Source: Sphingomonas sp. CFBP 13720
Lineage (GTDB): Bacteria > Pseudomonadota > Alphaproteobacteria > Sphingomonadales > Sphingomonadaceae
Direction: 5' to 3'
Length of the DNA: 64,000 nucleotides
Assembly (NCBI RefSeq): GCF_014842075.1
Contig: NZ_JACYVA010000008.1
Location: forward strand, 62,001 to 126,000
A program made the position numbers and the translations under genes. The notes beneath the pieces are model-generated. The model worked only from the letters and a program-made list of their open reading frames with translations. It did not search any database and was not told the DNA's origin. Positions 25,276-34,811 of this stretch are shown here, piece after piece (the first letter of the stretch is position 1; each line of letters begins with the position of its first letter).

Positions 25276-25312
25276 AAATCAAAACGGGAGGCTCATTCGC
25301 ATGAGCCTCCCG
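25276..25312 (-). terminator. Intrinsic terminator of metK
   Basis: A perfect 12-bp stem, CGGGAGGCTCAT (25285-25296) pairing with ATGAGCCTCCCG (25301-25312), with loop TCGC. On the minus strand it is followed by CGTTTTGATTT, a modest U-tract. It lies 27 bases after the metK stop. Confidence 0.8.
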
Positions 25313-25338
25313 CAAATTCATGACCGTGTCGAGACGGT

Positions 25339-26547
25339 TCAGGCCAGCGCGGCCTTCAGGTCGTCGACCAGATCGGTCTTTTCCCACGGGAAAAGATCGC
25401 CGTCGGGCTTGCGGCCGAAATGCCCATAGGCTGCGGTGGCGCGATAGATCGGCTTGTTCAGGCCCAGATGCGTACGGATGCCGCGCGGGGTCAGCCCGCC
25501 CAGCTTCTCGATCCCCTCGATCGCGCGTTCGATCGCTGCGTCGTCGGCGGTGCCGGTGCCGTGGGTGTTGACATACAGCGACAGCGGCTTCGACACGCCG
25601 ATCGCATAGGCCAGCTGGATCGTGCAGCGCGTGGCGAGGCCGGCGGCGACGATGTTCTTCGCCAGATACCGGGTGATGTACGCCGCCGACCGGTCGACCT
25701 TGGTCGGGTCCTTGCCGCTGAACGCGCCGCCGCCGTGGGGGGCCGCGCCGCCGTACGTGTCGACGATGATCTTGCGCCCGGTCAGGCCCGCGTCACCGTC
25801 GGGGCCGCCGATCTCGAAGCTGCCGGTCGGGTTGATGTGATATTCGGTCGCATCGGACAGCAGCTCGGCGGGCAGCACGTCGGCGATCACCGCCTTGACG
25901 TATGCGTGCAGTTCCGCCTCGTTCTCACCCTGATCATAGCCCGGCGCGTGCTGCGTCGACACGACGATCGCCGTGGCGGCGACCGGCTTCCCCTGATCGA
26001 AGCGCAGCGTCACCTGGCTCTTGGCGTCGGGTTCGAGGAACGGCGCGGCCCCCGAATGGCGATCCGCCGCCATCTTCGCGAGAATCTTGTGGCTGTAATC
26101 CAGCGTCGCCGGCATCAGGTCGGGCGTCTCGTCGCAGGCGAAGCCGAACATGATGCCCTGATCGCCGGCACCTTCGTCCTTGTTGCCGCTGGCATCGACG
26201 CCCTGCGCGATATGCGCCGACTGCGCATGCAAATTGTTTTCGAAGCGGAAGGTTTCCCAATGGAAGCCCGACTGTTCATAGCCGATGTCGCGCACGGTGT
26301 TGCGGACCGTCGCCTCGATCTCCGCCTGTGCGCCATCGGCCCATGCGCCGTTCTCGAACACGCCCTTGCAGCGGATCTCGCCCGCCAGCACGACCAGTTG
26401 CGTCGTGGTCAGCGTTTCGCACGCGATTCGTGCTTCGGGGTCCTTCGACAGGAACAGGTCGACGATCGAATCGGAAATCTGGTCGGCGACCTTGTCGGGA
26501 TGACCCTCGGACACGGACTCGGACGTGAAGAGATAATTGGAACGCAT
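25339..26547 (-). CDS. metK: S-adenosylmethionine synthetase
   Basis: The 402-residue enzyme makes SAM from methionine and ATP. It starts [20 protein letters not shown], the ATP-binding signature region; the ATG at 26547 follows AAGGAAA. The hexapeptide-type motif [15 protein letters not shown] and the glycine-rich [19 protein letters not shown] are intact. Length matches the family. It lies in the conserved minus-strand block downstream of lnt. A palindrome-like AT-rich site sits just upstream (26597-26617), consistent with repression by a SAM/SAH-responsive regulator. Confidence 0.98.
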   Translation of the reverse strand: MRSNYLFTSESVSEGHPDKVADQISDSIVDLFLSKDPEARIACETLTTTQLVVLAGEIRCKGVFENGAWADGAQAEIEATVRNTVRDIGYEQSGFHWETFRFENNLHAQSAHIAQGVDASGNKDEGAGDQGIMFGFACDETPDLMPATLDYSHKILAKMAADRHSGAAPFLEPDAKSQVTLRFDQGKPVAATAIVVSTQHAPGYDQGENEAELHAYVKAVIADVLPAELLSDATEYHINPTGSFEIGGPDGDAGLTGRKIIVDTYGGAAPHGGGAFSGKDPTKVDRSAAYITRYLAKNIVAAGLATRCTIQLAYAIGVSKPLSLYVNTHGTGTADDAAIERAIEGIEKLGGLTPRGIRTHLGLNKPIYRATAAYGHFGRKPDGDLFPWEKTDLVDDLKAALA

Positions 26548-26596
26548 GGTTTTCCTTTGCTCAAACGCCGGGAAGCGCGCGGCCGTTGCCATGCCG

Positions 26597-26617
26597 CATA
26601 TAAAGCTTTCCTTATGT
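26597..26617. promoter_or_regulatory. Candidate operator upstream of metK (SahR/SamR-like)
   Basis: The site reads catataaagctttccttatg plus one base, an imperfect AT-rich palindrome (arms ATATAAAG and its near-complement in CCTTATGT) in an otherwise GC-rich gap of 77 bases before the metK start. ArsR-type SAH/SAM-responsive repressors of proteobacterial methionine genes bind sites of this general form. Similarity is from memory and no regulator gene is nearby. Confidence 0.4.
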
Positions 26618-26624
26618 CACCGCC

Positions 26625-28151
26625 CTAGCGGGTGCGGCGGCGCATGGCAATCGCGGCGGCAAGCAGCAAAACTATCATGCCCAGTGCCAGCCAGTTGCCC
26701 GCCCGCGCGAACAGGGTCGGGGCATGGGCGGCGGGCAGTGCGACCTCGATCGCGCCTTCGCGATGACGAGGTATCGCTGCCACAATCGCGCCCGATGTGT
26801 CGATGACGGCGGAGATACCGGTCGTCGTCGCCCGCAGGATCGGCAGCCCTTCCTCCGCCGCGCGCAATCGGGCCTGCGCCAGATGCTGCGGCGGTCCCCA
26901 CGCACCGAACCACGCGTCGTTCGACGGGTTGAACAGCATGGCAGGCCGATGCGTCGCGTCGACCACCTGTCCCGAAAAGATGATCTCGTAACAGATCTGG
27001 ACGCCGACCGGCCCGAAGCCCGGCACCGCGATCGTCGCCGGGCCGGGGCCGGGGCGGAAATCGACATCGCCCATCACCAGCCGCGTCAGGCCCAGCGGCT
27101 GAAGGATCGAACGCATCGGCAGATATTCGCCGCCGGGGACCAGATGCGCCTTGTCGTACCGGCCGGCGATGCGGGTATCGGGAGTCAGCGAGAACACCGA
27201 ATTGCCTGCCGCCGCGACCTGCCCGTCACCGTCGAAGAACAGCGCGGTGCCGCCGACCAGCGCCGCGTCGCGTGGACCCAGCACGCTGGCGATCCGTGCG
27301 CGCGTCAACAGCGGCGAACGTTCGTACCACGGCGGCGGATAGCCGTCCTCGATATAGAAATTGACGGTGCCTTCGGGCCAGACGACCAGCCGGGGGGCGG
27401 GGCCGGGACGGCCCGACAACGCGATCTGCCGGTCGAGCAGCCGATCGTCATACCCGGCGCTGCGCACCGCTTCCTGTTCGAAATTGGGCTGGACGACGCG
27501 CACGCGCGGCGTGTCGCGGCCGAGCGGTGCAGGCGTCGCCATGTTGTCGCCGGGGATCAGCATCGCCAACGCCAGCGCTACCAGCACGCCGGCCCGCATA
27601 CGCGCACGCGGCAACAGGATCGCCGCGCTCGCCACGATGGTCAGCCCCGACAAGGCATAGGTGCCGATCCATGGCGACAGCGCGCGCAGCGGTGTCGGGA
27701 CCCAAATGACGGCGATCGGGTTCCACGCATAGCCGGTGAAGACGACGGCGCGCAGATACTCGGTCGCGATCCATGCTGCGCCTGCGACCAGCGCGAACGC
27801 CATGTCGGGCCGGGGGCCGCGCCGCCCCAGCCGCCATGCCAGTCCACCCGCCAGCATCGGATAGATCGCCAGAAACATCGCCAGCCCGACCACCGCGACA
27901 TAACCGAGCGACGGCGGCATCCGGTCCTGAAAGTCGAAGGCGTGTTGAATCCAGTTGTTGCCGATCGTGAAATGTCCGACGCCGAACAGCCACGACCGCC
28001 ACATGGCGGTCCGCAGCGTCGGCGCGGCATGGACCAGCCACAGCCACAATGCGATGGCGGCAGGCGTCACCGGCCACCATTCGAGCGGCGCGAAACCGGT
28101 GGCCGATATCAGGCCGGCGAGCAGGGCGTACAAAGCAGGCACCGCGCGCAT
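26625..28151 (-). CDS. lnt: Apolipoprotein N-acyltransferase Lnt
   Basis: The 508-residue inner-membrane enzyme adds the third acyl chain to lipoproteins. Six or more membrane segments come first ([20 protein letters not shown] onward), then a nitrilase-like periplasmic domain. The catalytic triad is readable: Glu in [14 protein letters not shown], Lys in [14 protein letters not shown] and Cys in [23 protein letters not shown] and [12 protein letters not shown] are further family marks. The ATG at 28151 starts right at the first helix; a GTG 54 bases upstream (28205) is an alternative, and neither has a strong ribosome site. It belongs to the ybeZYX-lnt arrangement but is separated from corC by four inserted genes. 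Confidence 0.95.
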   Translation of the reverse strand: MRAVPALYALLAGLISATGFAPLEWWPVTPAAIALWLWLVHAAPTLRTAMWRSWLFGVGHFTIGNNWIQHAFDFQDRMPPSLGYVAVVGLAMFLAIYPMLAGGLAWRLGRRGPRPDMAFALVAGAAWIATEYLRAVVFTGYAWNPIAVIWVPTPLRALSPWIGTYALSGLTIVASAAILLPRARMRAGVLVALALAMLIPGDNMATPAPLGRDTPRVRVVQPNFEQEAVRSAGYDDRLLDRQIALSGRPGPAPRLVVWPEGTVNFYIEDGYPPPWYERSPLLTRARIASVLGPRDAALVGGTALFFDGDGQVAAAGNSVFSLTPDTRIAGRYDKAHLVPGGEYLPMRSILQPLGLTRLVMGDVDFRPGPGPATIAVPGFGPVGVQICYEIIFSGQVVDATHRPAMLFNPSNDAWFGAWGPPQHLAQARLRAAEEGLPILRATTTGISAVIDTSGAIVAAIPRHREGAIEVALPAAHAPTLFARAGNWLALGMIVLLLAAAIAMRRRTR

Positions 28152-28255
28152 ATCCGGTGTGCCGGACGCGGGCGCAAGACCCCGGCGTGCGGTTCCCTTT
28201 GGCACGGTGCGAACGCGGGCGTGCGAACGGCGCGCGATTGCCCTATGCTGCGGCC

Positions 28256-28672
28256 ATGTCGCTACGCCCGTTCCATCTCGCCTTCCCCGTCGACGATCTT
28301 GCCGCCGCGCGTGGCTTCTACGGCGATGTGCTGGGATGCCGCGAGGGACGATCGTCCGATCGCTGGATCGATTTCGATTTCCATGGCCATCAGATCGTGG
28401 CGCACCTCGTGGACCGGACGGCGGATGCCGCCGCCAATCCGGTCGACGGACATGACGTGCCGGTTCCGCATTTCGGGATCGTGCTGACCATAGCTGACTG
28501 GCAAATGCTGGCGGAGCGGGTTCGCGCCGCCGGAATTGCGTTCGGCATCGAACCGCAGATCCGCTTTGCCGGACAGCCGGGCGAACAGGCGACGATGTTC
28601 TTTCGCGATCCCAGCGGCAATGCGCTGGAGTTCAAGGCGTTTGCCGACGACGCGATGCTGTTCGCGCAATGA
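28256..28672 (+). CDS. VOC (glyoxalase/dioxygenase fold) protein
   Basis: The 138-residue protein starts [20 protein letters not shown], the usual first betaalphabeta module with a metal-ligand His (FHLAFPV). The second module contains [20 protein letters not shown] and ends [15 protein letters not shown] with the final metal Glu. It resembles the small stand-alone VOC proteins annotated as glyoxalases or dioxygenases; the reaction is unknown. Its stop overlaps the start of the SMR transporter gene (ATGA), so the two are translationally coupled. Confidence 0.88.
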   Translation: MSLRPFHLAFPVDDLAAARGFYGDVLGCREGRSSDRWIDFDFHGHQIVAHLVDRTADAAANPVDGHDVPVPHFGIVLTIADWQMLAERVRAAGIAFGIEPQIRFAGQPGEQATMFFRDPSGNALEFKAFADDAMLFAQ

Positions 28673-29001
28673 CCGCCTATGGCTGGCTGGGCATCGCGAT
28701 CGTGGCGGAAGTGATCGCGACCTCTGCGATGCGGTCGACGCACGGTTTTACCCGTATCGTGCCCTCGCTGGTTACCGTCACCGGCTATGCCATCGCCTTC
28801 TACTGCCTGTCGATCGCGCTTCGGACCATACCGACCGGCATCGCCTATGCGATCTGGTCGGGAGTCGGGATCGTGCTGGTCGCCGCGATCGCATGGGGGG
28901 TGCAGCGGCAGCGGCTCGACCTGCCCGCCGTCGCGGGGATGGCGCTCATCATCGCGGGCGTATTGGTGATGAACCTGTTTTCGCGCAGCGTGGCACACTA
29001 A
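28669..29001 (+). CDS. SMR-family multidrug exporter (EmrE/QacE type)
   Basis: The 110-residue protein has four membrane segments and the essential membrane Glu in [20 protein letters not shown] (residue 14). [20 protein letters not shown] and [20 protein letters not shown] are typical SMR segments. The KxSxGF region reads MRSTHGFTR, closer to EmrE than to SugE. It forms antiparallel dimers that exchange protons for cationic compounds. It overlaps the VOC gene by four bases. Confidence 0.93.
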   Translation: MTAYGWLGIAIVAEVIATSAMRSTHGFTRIVPSLVTVTGYAIAFYCLSIALRTIPTGIAYAIWSGVGIVLVAAIAWGVQRQRLDLPAVAGMALIIAGVLVMNLFSRSVAH

Positions 29002-29033
29002 CTGTTGCGCTGTATCGCTTTTCAGGAGTTCCC

Positions 29034-29336
29034 ATGACGCAACCGGTCGAAGTCGACATTCCCCACAAGCTGGGTCGTGCGGGCGTACGGCAGCGGATCG
29101 ACGGTGGCATCGACAAGCTGGCCGGGATGATTCCCGGCGGCACGATGCACGACAAACGCTGGGACGGCGACACGCTGCACTTCACGATCAGCGCGATGGG
29201 GCAGAGCGTCGGCGCGCGGTGCGAAATGCACGATGCCCATGTCCATGCGGTGCTCGACCTGCCGCCGATGCTGGCGCTGTTCGCGGAGAAGATCCGGTCG
29301 AAACTGGGCAAGGAAGGGCCGGCGCTCCTGAAATAG
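29034..29336 (+). CDS. Polyhydroxyalkanoic acid system family protein (PHA_gran_rgn)
   Basis: The 100-residue protein (MTQPVEVDIPHKLGRAGVRQ, RIDGGIDKLAGMIPGG, GDTLHFTISAMGQSVGARCE, LPPMLALFAEKIRSKLGKEG) matches the small family linked to PHA granules in sphingomonads and pseudomonads. AGGAG stands seven bases before the ATG. It has no signal or membrane segment. Its exact biochemical role is not established in what I know. Confidence 0.85.
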   Translation: MTQPVEVDIPHKLGRAGVRQRIDGGIDKLAGMIPGGTMHDKRWDGDTLHFTISAMGQSVGARCEMHDAHVHAVLDLPPMLALFAEKIRSKLGKEGPALLK

Positions 29337-29341
29337 CAACC

Positions 29342-29384
29342 GGGCCGCCCCTCCGCCGAAAACTTCGACGGAGGGGGCTGGCCC
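29342..29384. terminator. Bidirectional terminator between convergent genes
   Basis: GGGCC (29342-29346) pairs with GGCCC (29380-29384), and CCCCTCCG (29348-29355) with CGGAGGGG (29369-29376), around a loop holding AAAAC. It lies between the convergent PHA-system and sorbosone dehydrogenase genes and touches the stop codon of the latter. Confidence 0.65.
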
Positions 29385-30724
29385 TATCGCGCCGCCAGCG
29401 GCTGGCTGACGCGCCAGATGACGTTGCCGACATCGTCCGCCACGAGCATTGCGCCGGTGCGGTCGGCGATCACGCCGACCGGCCGTCCGCGTGCTTCCTT
29501 GCCGTCGGGCGACAGGAAACCGCTGAGCAGATCGACCGGCTTTGCGTTCGGCGCGGGGAATCCGTTGGCGGCGAAGGGCACGTACACGACCTTGTAACCC
29601 GATGGCGGCACCCGGTTCCACGATCCGTGCAGGCCGATCACCGCGCCGTTGCCGAAACGCTCACCCAGCCGCATGTCGGACGTGAACGCCAGCCCCAGCG
29701 GCGCGACATGGGCACCCAGCGCGTAATCGGGACGCGCGACATATTCGCGCAGGTCGGGCCGCTGCGGCTGGACGCGATCGTCGATATAGCCGCCCCAATA
29801 ATGCCACGGCCAGCCATAGATGCCGCCGAACTCGACCTTCGTCATGTAATCGGGCGGCATGTCCGATCCGATCATGTCGCGTTCGTTGACGACCGCCCAC
29901 AAATCGCGCGTCCGTGGTTCGAACGCCATCCCGTTGGCGTTGCGCACGCCGGTGGCGTACAGGCGGAACGTCTTCCTGACCGGATCGACCTGCCAGATCG
30001 CGGCGCGGTTGCGTTCGATCTCCAGCCCGTTTTCTGCGATGTTCGATGCCGACCCGACGCTGACGTACAGCGACTTGCCGTCGGGATCGGCGACGACGTT
30101 GCGCGCCCAGTGATTGCCGCCGCCGGGCAGCGCGACGACCGTTTCGGCCGGCGCGGTGATACGGGTCTGGCCGACGCGGAACGGATAGCGCACCAGCGCG
30201 TCGGTATTCGCGACGTACAGCCGGTCGCCCAGCACCGCCATGCCGAACGGCGAATTGAGGCCGCTGAGCAACACGCTGCGTCCTTCGGCCACGCCGTCGC
30301 CATCGGCATCGCGCAATAGCGTGATGCGATTCGCCGATGGACCGCCTGCGCCCGCCTTGCCCATGAACAGCTTCATGAACCAGCCGGTGATGCCGCCGCC
30401 TTCGCGCGGCGGGCTGTTGGTTTCCGCGACCAGTACATCGCCGTTGGCCAGCCGGTACAGCCATCGCGGATGGTCCAGCCCCTTCGCGAACGCCTGAACC
30501 TGAAGCCCGGCGGGCGCGGTCGGCGTCTGTCCGGTGGCCCAGCCGGTCGGTTCGGCGATGCGGACGGTCGGGATGCTCTGCTTGCGTGCCTGCGACAGTT
30601 GCGGCGTGCGGCCGGTGACGGCCTGCTCGCTCAATTGCGCCCGGTCGGGGCGGGTAAGCCAGAAGACCAGCACCGCCAGCAGGATCACGGCGATGACGAT
30701 CAGACGAATGACATGTTTGCGCAT
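29384..30724 (-). CDS. Membrane-anchored sorbosone dehydrogenase / PQQ-type sugar dehydrogenase family protein
   Basis: The 446-residue protein has an N-terminal membrane anchor (HVIRLIVIAVILLAVLVFWL) and a six-bladed propeller of the GSDH/sorbosone dehydrogenase fold. Marks are GLDHPRWLYRLANGDVLVAE, GLNSPFGMAVLGDRLYVANT, GVRNANGMAFEPRTRDLWAV, NERDMIGSDMPPDYMTKVEF and GAHVAPLGLAFTSDMRLGER. The propeller faces the periplasm. Family members oxidise aldoses or sorbosone with PQQ, but many have unproven substrates. No PQQ synthesis genes are in the window. Confidence 0.87.
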   Translation of the reverse strand: MRKHVIRLIVIAVILLAVLVFWLTRPDRAQLSEQAVTGRTPQLSQARKQSIPTVRIAEPTGWATGQTPTAPAGLQVQAFAKGLDHPRWLYRLANGDVLVAETNSPPREGGGITGWFMKLFMGKAGAGGPSANRITLLRDADGDGVAEGRSVLLSGLNSPFGMAVLGDRLYVANTDALVRYPFRVGQTRITAPAETVVALPGGGNHWARNVVADPDGKSLYVSVGSASNIAENGLEIERNRAAIWQVDPVRKTFRLYATGVRNANGMAFEPRTRDLWAVVNERDMIGSDMPPDYMTKVEFGGIYGWPWHYWGGYIDDRVQPQRPDLREYVARPDYALGAHVAPLGLAFTSDMRLGERFGNGAVIGLHGSWNRVPPSGYKVVYVPFAANGFPAPNAKPVDLLSGFLSPDGKEARGRPVGVIADRTGAMLVADDVGNVIWRVSQPLAAR

Positions 30725-30842
30725 CGCGGCAGGATAGAAGGGCCGGGCGGCGGGGGGAAGGGGCGACGTCGCTTCCAGTCCCGAACATGCACCGGTTCCT
30801 GCCCGCCGAAGCCGGTCGGGAACGAACCGCCGCCGCCGACGG

Positions 30843-31751
30843 CTATTCCTCCTCGACCACCACCGGCGGATGCAGCCGCAACCGCGTCACGCGCCTCGTG
30901 TCGGCGGCGACGATCTCGATCGTCCAGCCGGACGAATGCTCCAGCCGGTCGCCCTGTTTCGGCACCTCGCCCGCCAGCACGAACGCCAGACCGCCCAGCG
31001 TTTCGACGTCCTCGTCCACCTCGCCCAGACGCGGGTCGATCAACTCGGCCGCGTCCTCCAGTTCGGCACGCGCATCGGCTTCCCATGCGCCGCCTTCCAG
31101 CGGCACCAGCATTTCGGTCGGTGCCTCGTCATGCTCGTCCTCGATCTCGCCGACGATCTCTTCGACCAAATCCTCGATCGTGATGAGGCCGTCGGTGCCC
31201 GAATATTCGTCGAGCACGATCGCGAGATGGGTACGGCTGGACTGCATCTGCGCCAGCAGGTCCAGCGTCCCCATGGACTGCGGCACATACAGCGGCTGCC
31301 GCAACAGGCTGATGACGGTGGGCGGCGGTTCCTCCGCCCGCGCGAGGATCGCGAACACGTCCTTCAGATGGACCATGCCGACGATGGTATCCAGCTTTTC
31401 GCGATACACCGGCAGGCGGCTGTGCCCGGCTTCGGCGAACAGCGCGACGACGTCAGCGAACGGCGTATTTTCCTCCAGCGCGACGATGTCGGCACGCGGC
31501 ACGCCCATGTCGCCCGCATCGCGTTCACCGAAATGCAGGATGTTGCGCAGCATCTTGCGCTCGATCGGCGACAGGTCGCCCTTTACCTGGGTGTCGTTCT
31601 CGTCCTCATGCGCGGCGATCACTTCCTCGATCCGCTCGCGCAGCGTCTCGCTCGCCTCCGTGCCGAAGATCAGCGAGCGAAGCCCGCGCCATATGCCCCC
31701 TTCGGAGCCGCTACTGTCTCCGGGCGTGGTGCTGGTCGAAACGTCGGCCAT
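30843..31751 (-). CDS. corC: CorC/HlyC-family CBS-domain protein (YbeX)
   Basis: The 302-residue soluble protein has two CBS domains (MGVPRADIVALEENTPFADV; SMGTLDLLAQMQSSRTHLAI) followed by a CorC_HlyC domain (VDEDVETLGGLAFVLAGEVP). It lacks the N-terminal DUF21 membrane part, as in E. coli CorC/YbeX. In proteobacteria it is encoded with ybeY, phoH/ybeZ and lnt and has been linked to Mg/Co handling and ribosome quality. It lies ten bases after ybeY on the same strand. Confidence 0.93.
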   Translation of the reverse strand: MADVSTSTTPGDSSGSEGGIWRGLRSLIFGTEASETLRERIEEVIAAHEDENDTQVKGDLSPIERKMLRNILHFGERDAGDMGVPRADIVALEENTPFADVVALFAEAGHSRLPVYREKLDTIVGMVHLKDVFAILARAEEPPPTVISLLRQPLYVPQSMGTLDLLAQMQSSRTHLAIVLDEYSGTDGLITIEDLVEEIVGEIEDEHDEAPTEMLVPLEGGAWEADARAELEDAAELIDPRLGEVDEDVETLGGLAFVLAGEVPKQGDRLEHSSGWTIEIVAADTRRVTRLRLHPPVVVEEE

Positions 31752-31761
31752 GATGGTCGTA

Positions 31762-32271
31762 TCAATCCTCGATGGGGTAGGGGTCGTGCAGGCCCAGTTC
31801 GGCGAGCGTCGAACGCTCGATCGACTCCATGGCTTCCGCCTCGGCGTCGTTCTGGTGATCGTGGCCTAGCAAATGCAGGCAGCCATGGACAATCAGATGC
31901 GTGGCATGATCCTCGATCGATATACCGCGCTCGGCCGCCTCGGCCGCACAGACGCCGTGCGCCAGCACGATGTCGCCCAGCAGCACCTCGCCATCGTCGC
32001 TGTTCTGCGTGACGGTATCCAGCAGGTCGCTCTGGATCATGGGGAACGACAGCACGTTGGTCGGCTTGTCCTTCTGCCGATATTGCCGGTTCAGCGTCTG
32101 CACCTCGTCGTCCGACGTCAGCCGGACCGCGACCTCAATCAGCGCGGGATCGGTCAGCCATCCGCCCTGCGGCGTGCGCCCGATCGCCGCCGTCGCGGCA
32201 CGGGTGGCAAGTGCTTCCCAGTCGATGTCCTGCGGCCATTGCGATTCGGCCTGAACGGCGATGTCGATCAT
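31762..32271 (-). CDS. ybeY: Endoribonuclease YbeY
   Basis: The 169-residue metalloprotein carries the zinc motif HGCLHLLGHDHQND (H3xH5xH type) near residues 128-138 and VLSFPMIQ plus LGDIVLAHGVC before it. It is a single-strand RNA endonuclease acting in 16S rRNA 3'-end maturation and ribosome quality control. It lies between phoH and corC on the same strand, the conserved arrangement. Confidence 0.97.
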   Translation of the reverse strand: MIDIAVQAESQWPQDIDWEALATRAATAAIGRTPQGGWLTDPALIEVAVRLTSDDEVQTLNRQYRQKDKPTNVLSFPMIQSDLLDTVTQNSDDGEVLLGDIVLAHGVCAAEAAERGISIEDHATHLIVHGCLHLLGHDHQNDAEAEAMESIERSTLAELGLHDPYPIED

Positions 32272-32389
32272 GACAGGTCGGTCCTTGCGCTAACGTCGCA
32301 CCCGGAACAGGCACGGTCGCCGTCCGTAGGGGCGCAGGCCGTGTCGTGGCAATCGCCCGCGTCCGTCCCGCCCGGCGCCATCACCCCGA

Positions 32390-33391
32390 TCAAGCGTCCT
32401 TCCCCTCATACGCTTCGACGATCCGTCCGACGATCGGGTGGCGCACCACGTCGCCCGCGCCGAACCTGGCGAAGGCGATGCCCTCTATCCCTTCCAGCCG
32501 GCGGGTGGCGTCGGCAAGCCCCGATGCCTGGACGCCGCCGGGCAGATCGGTCTGGTTCGGATCGCCGCATACCACCATCCGGCTGTTCTGACCGAACCGG
32601 GTCAGGAACATCTTCATCTGCGCGGGCGTGGTATTCTGCGCTTCGTCGAGGATCACGAACGCGTCGGCCAGCGTCCGGCCGCGCATGAACGCGATCGGCG
32701 CGATTTCGATCTCGCCCGACAGGATGCGGCGTTCGACCTGTTCGGCGGGCAGGCAGTCGTTCAGCGCATCGTACAGCGGACGAAGATACGGATCGACCTT
32801 CTCCTTCATGTCGCCGGGCAGGAAGCCGAGTTTCTCGCCCGCCTCCACCGCCGGGCGCGACAGGATCAGCCGCTGCACGCTGCCGGTAATCAGCTGCGCC
32901 ACCGCCTGCGCCACTGCGATATAGGTCTTGCCGGTGCCTGCCGGCCCGAGCGCGAAGATGATGTCGTTGCCGAGCAACTGTTTCATATATCCGGCCTGCG
33001 CGAGCGTGCGCGGCACGATCGTCTTCTTGCGCGTACGGATCATGATCGACGGCGCGCCCTCGCCATTCTCCGCGCGGAAGATCCCGTCGAGGCTGGGCTG
33101 CGCCGACATGGCGATGACCGCGTCGATCAGACCGGGGTCGACTTCCTCACCACGCAGCAGACGGCGATGGAGTTCATGGATCACCTCCCGCGCATGCGCC
33201 ACCGCTTCCGCCGACCCCTCGATCCCGACCCGGTCGCCCCGCGCCGTGATATAGACGCCCAGACGTTCTTCCAGCGCCAGCAGATTGGCATCGAACTCCC
33301 CGAACAGCCGGGGGAGGAGTTGCGGCTTGTCGAAGCTCAGCTCGACGCGCGCGCGCTGACCGGACTGGGCGGGAATGGGCTTGCGGCTCAT
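32390..33391 (-). CDS. ybeZ: PhoH family ATPase (YbeZ)
   Basis: The 333-residue ATPase has an N-terminal KH-like region (LLALEERLGVYITARGDRVG), the Walker A FALGPAGTGKTYIAVAQAVA, LILSRPAVEAGEKLGFLPGD, and the Walker B region ADAFVILDEAQNTTPAQMKM with GDPNQTDLPGGVQASGL. It is the phosphate-starvation/YbeZ type, thought to work with YbeY. It precedes ybeY by 118 bases on the same strand. Confidence 0.95.
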   Translation of the reverse strand: MSRKPIPAQSGQRARVELSFDKPQLLPRLFGEFDANLLALEERLGVYITARGDRVGIEGSAEAVAHAREVIHELHRRLLRGEEVDPGLIDAVIAMSAQPSLDGIFRAENGEGAPSIMIRTRKKTIVPRTLAQAGYMKQLLGNDIIFALGPAGTGKTYIAVAQAVAQLITGSVQRLILSRPAVEAGEKLGFLPGDMKEKVDPYLRPLYDALNDCLPAEQVERRILSGEIEIAPIAFMRGRTLADAFVILDEAQNTTPAQMKMFLTRFGQNSRMVVCGDPNQTDLPGGVQASGLADATRRLEGIEGIAFARFGAGDVVRHPIVGRIVEAYEGKDA

Positions 33392-33646
33392 GCGATCCTT
33401 TCACGGACGCCGCCGCGCGAACGGCGCGGGGCGGCAGGCGAGGTGGGGGAAGTCGAGACGTTGGCAGCACCCGTACGGCACCGGCACGGTGGCATCGAAC
33501 GGGCAGGGACGGCGGGGCGCGGCTGCATCATCCGCAATGTGGCAGAGCGTCGGCGGATAGGACAGTGGGTTTCTGTCCATACCGTGCGAAAGCGCGGGAA
33601 CGTCGCGCTTCCCCCGCCTCCGGCGTCATGGACCGACGCTCCCCGA

Positions 33647-34711
33647 TCATGCAGGTTTCAGCGACTCCATGTCGATGACGAAGCGGTACTTCACGTCGCT
33701 CTTCGCCATCCGGTCGTACCCGGTTTCGATCTCGTCCATGCGGATCGTCTCGATATCGGCGGTCAGGCCATGGGTATGGCAGAAATCGAGCATCTCCTGC
33801 GTCTCCGCAATTCCGCCGATCAGCGATCCGGCCAGCGACCGGCGACCGAAGACGAGGTTCCCGACCGAAGGCGAGGGATGCGGCGTTTCGGGGACGCCGA
33901 CCAGCGTCATCGTCCCGTCGCGCTTGAGCAGCCCGAGAAACTGGTCGAGATCGTGCGACGCCGCGACGGTGTTCAGGATGAAGTCGAAGCTGGCGGCATG
34001 TTCCGCCATCGCATCGGCATCCTTCGACACGATCAAGTCCTTCGCGCCCAGCCGGAGCGCGTCGTCGCGCTTGTTGGGGGAAGTGGAGAAGACATAGACC
34101 TCTGCACCCATCGCCGCCGCGATCTTGACGCCCATATGGCCAAGGCCGCCCAGACCGACGATGCCGACCTTCTGCCCCGGTCCGACGTCCCAGTGCTTGA
34201 GCGGCGAATAAGTCGTGATCCCGGCGCACAGCAGCGGCGCTACCGCAGCCAGATCGCCTTCGTCGTGGCGGATGGCCAGCACGAAGTCCTGATCGACGAC
34301 GATATGGTCCGAATATCCGCCGAACGTGTGGCCGCCCAGTACAGGGTCCGGCCCGTTATACGTGCCGACGAAGCCGCCGCCGGTGCAATATTGCTCTTCG
34401 CCCTCATGACAGGACGGGCATTCGCCGCAGCTGTCGACCATGCATCCGACACCGACCGTGTCGCCGACGGCGAATTTGGTCACGTCGCTGCCGACCGCCG
34501 TGACGGTGCCGACGATCTCATGCCCCGGAACGCAGGGATAGAGCGTGCCCGGCCATTCGCCGCGCGCGGTGTGCAGATCGCTGTGGCACACGCCGCAAAA
34601 GCGAATGTCGATCGCGACGTCGGTCGGTTGCGGATCGCGACGCTCGAACGAGAAGGGGGCGAGCTTGGCGTCGGCACTCTGCGCGGCATAGCCGTTGGCG
34701 GGGGTGGTCAT
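33647..34711 (-). CDS. Zinc-dependent NAD(P) alcohol dehydrogenase (CAD/YahK-like)
   Basis: The 354-residue enzyme is a medium-chain dehydrogenase. Catalytic zinc ligands are in FCGVCHSDLHTARGEW and PGHEIVGTV; the four structural zinc cysteines are in CMVDSCGECPSCHEGEEQYC. The Rossmann motif is KVGIVGLGGLGHMGVKIAAA. It resembles the cinnamyl alcohol dehydrogenase-like aldehyde reductases (YahK/Ahr), which prefer NADPH. A 13-bp perfect palindrome lies 61 bases upstream (34772-34784). It sits between miaB/hemerythrin and phoH, an insertion into the conserved block. Confidence 0.94.
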   Translation of the reverse strand: MTTPANGYAAQSADAKLAPFSFERRDPQPTDVAIDIRFCGVCHSDLHTARGEWPGTLYPCVPGHEIVGTVTAVGSDVTKFAVGDTVGVGCMVDSCGECPSCHEGEEQYCTGGGFVGTYNGPDPVLGGHTFGGYSDHIVVDQDFVLAIRHDEGDLAAVAPLLCAGITTYSPLKHWDVGPGQKVGIVGLGGLGHMGVKIAAAMGAEVYVFSTSPNKRDDALRLGAKDLIVSKDADAMAEHAASFDFILNTVAASHDLDQFLGLLKRDGTMTLVGVPETPHPSPSVGNLVFGRRSLAGSLIGGIAETQEMLDFCHTHGLTADIETIRMDEIETGYDRMAKSDVKYRFVIDMESLKPA

Positions 34712-34771
34712 GTCTGGATTCCATGCAAGAAAGAGTCTGCGGTGGAATGTCGGACGGCGCTATTGGTTGCT

Positions 34772-34784
34772 GATACAGTGTATC
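34772..34784. promoter_or_regulatory. Perfect palindrome upstream of the alcohol dehydrogenase gene, candidate operator
   Basis: GATACA and TGTATC flank a single central base, 61 bases before the start of the alcohol dehydrogenase gene and 9 bases inside an AT-richer stretch. Size and symmetry fit a TetR- or MarR-type operator. No such regulator is encoded within several kb. Confidence 0.45.
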
Positions 34785-34811
34785 GTCGTAACGGCTTCGG
34801 TACGGCGTGGG

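Noticed and set aside
26548-26624. SAM-II or SAM/SAH riboswitch before metK
   Set aside because: The gap is short and lacks the conserved blocks of those classes; the dyad fits a protein operator better.
33392-33646. Possible small gene or RNA between phoH and the alcohol dehydrogenase gene
   Set aside because: It holds only a weak 6-bp hairpin (GGACAG/CTGTCC) and no frame with a plausible start; regarded as spacer/promoter.
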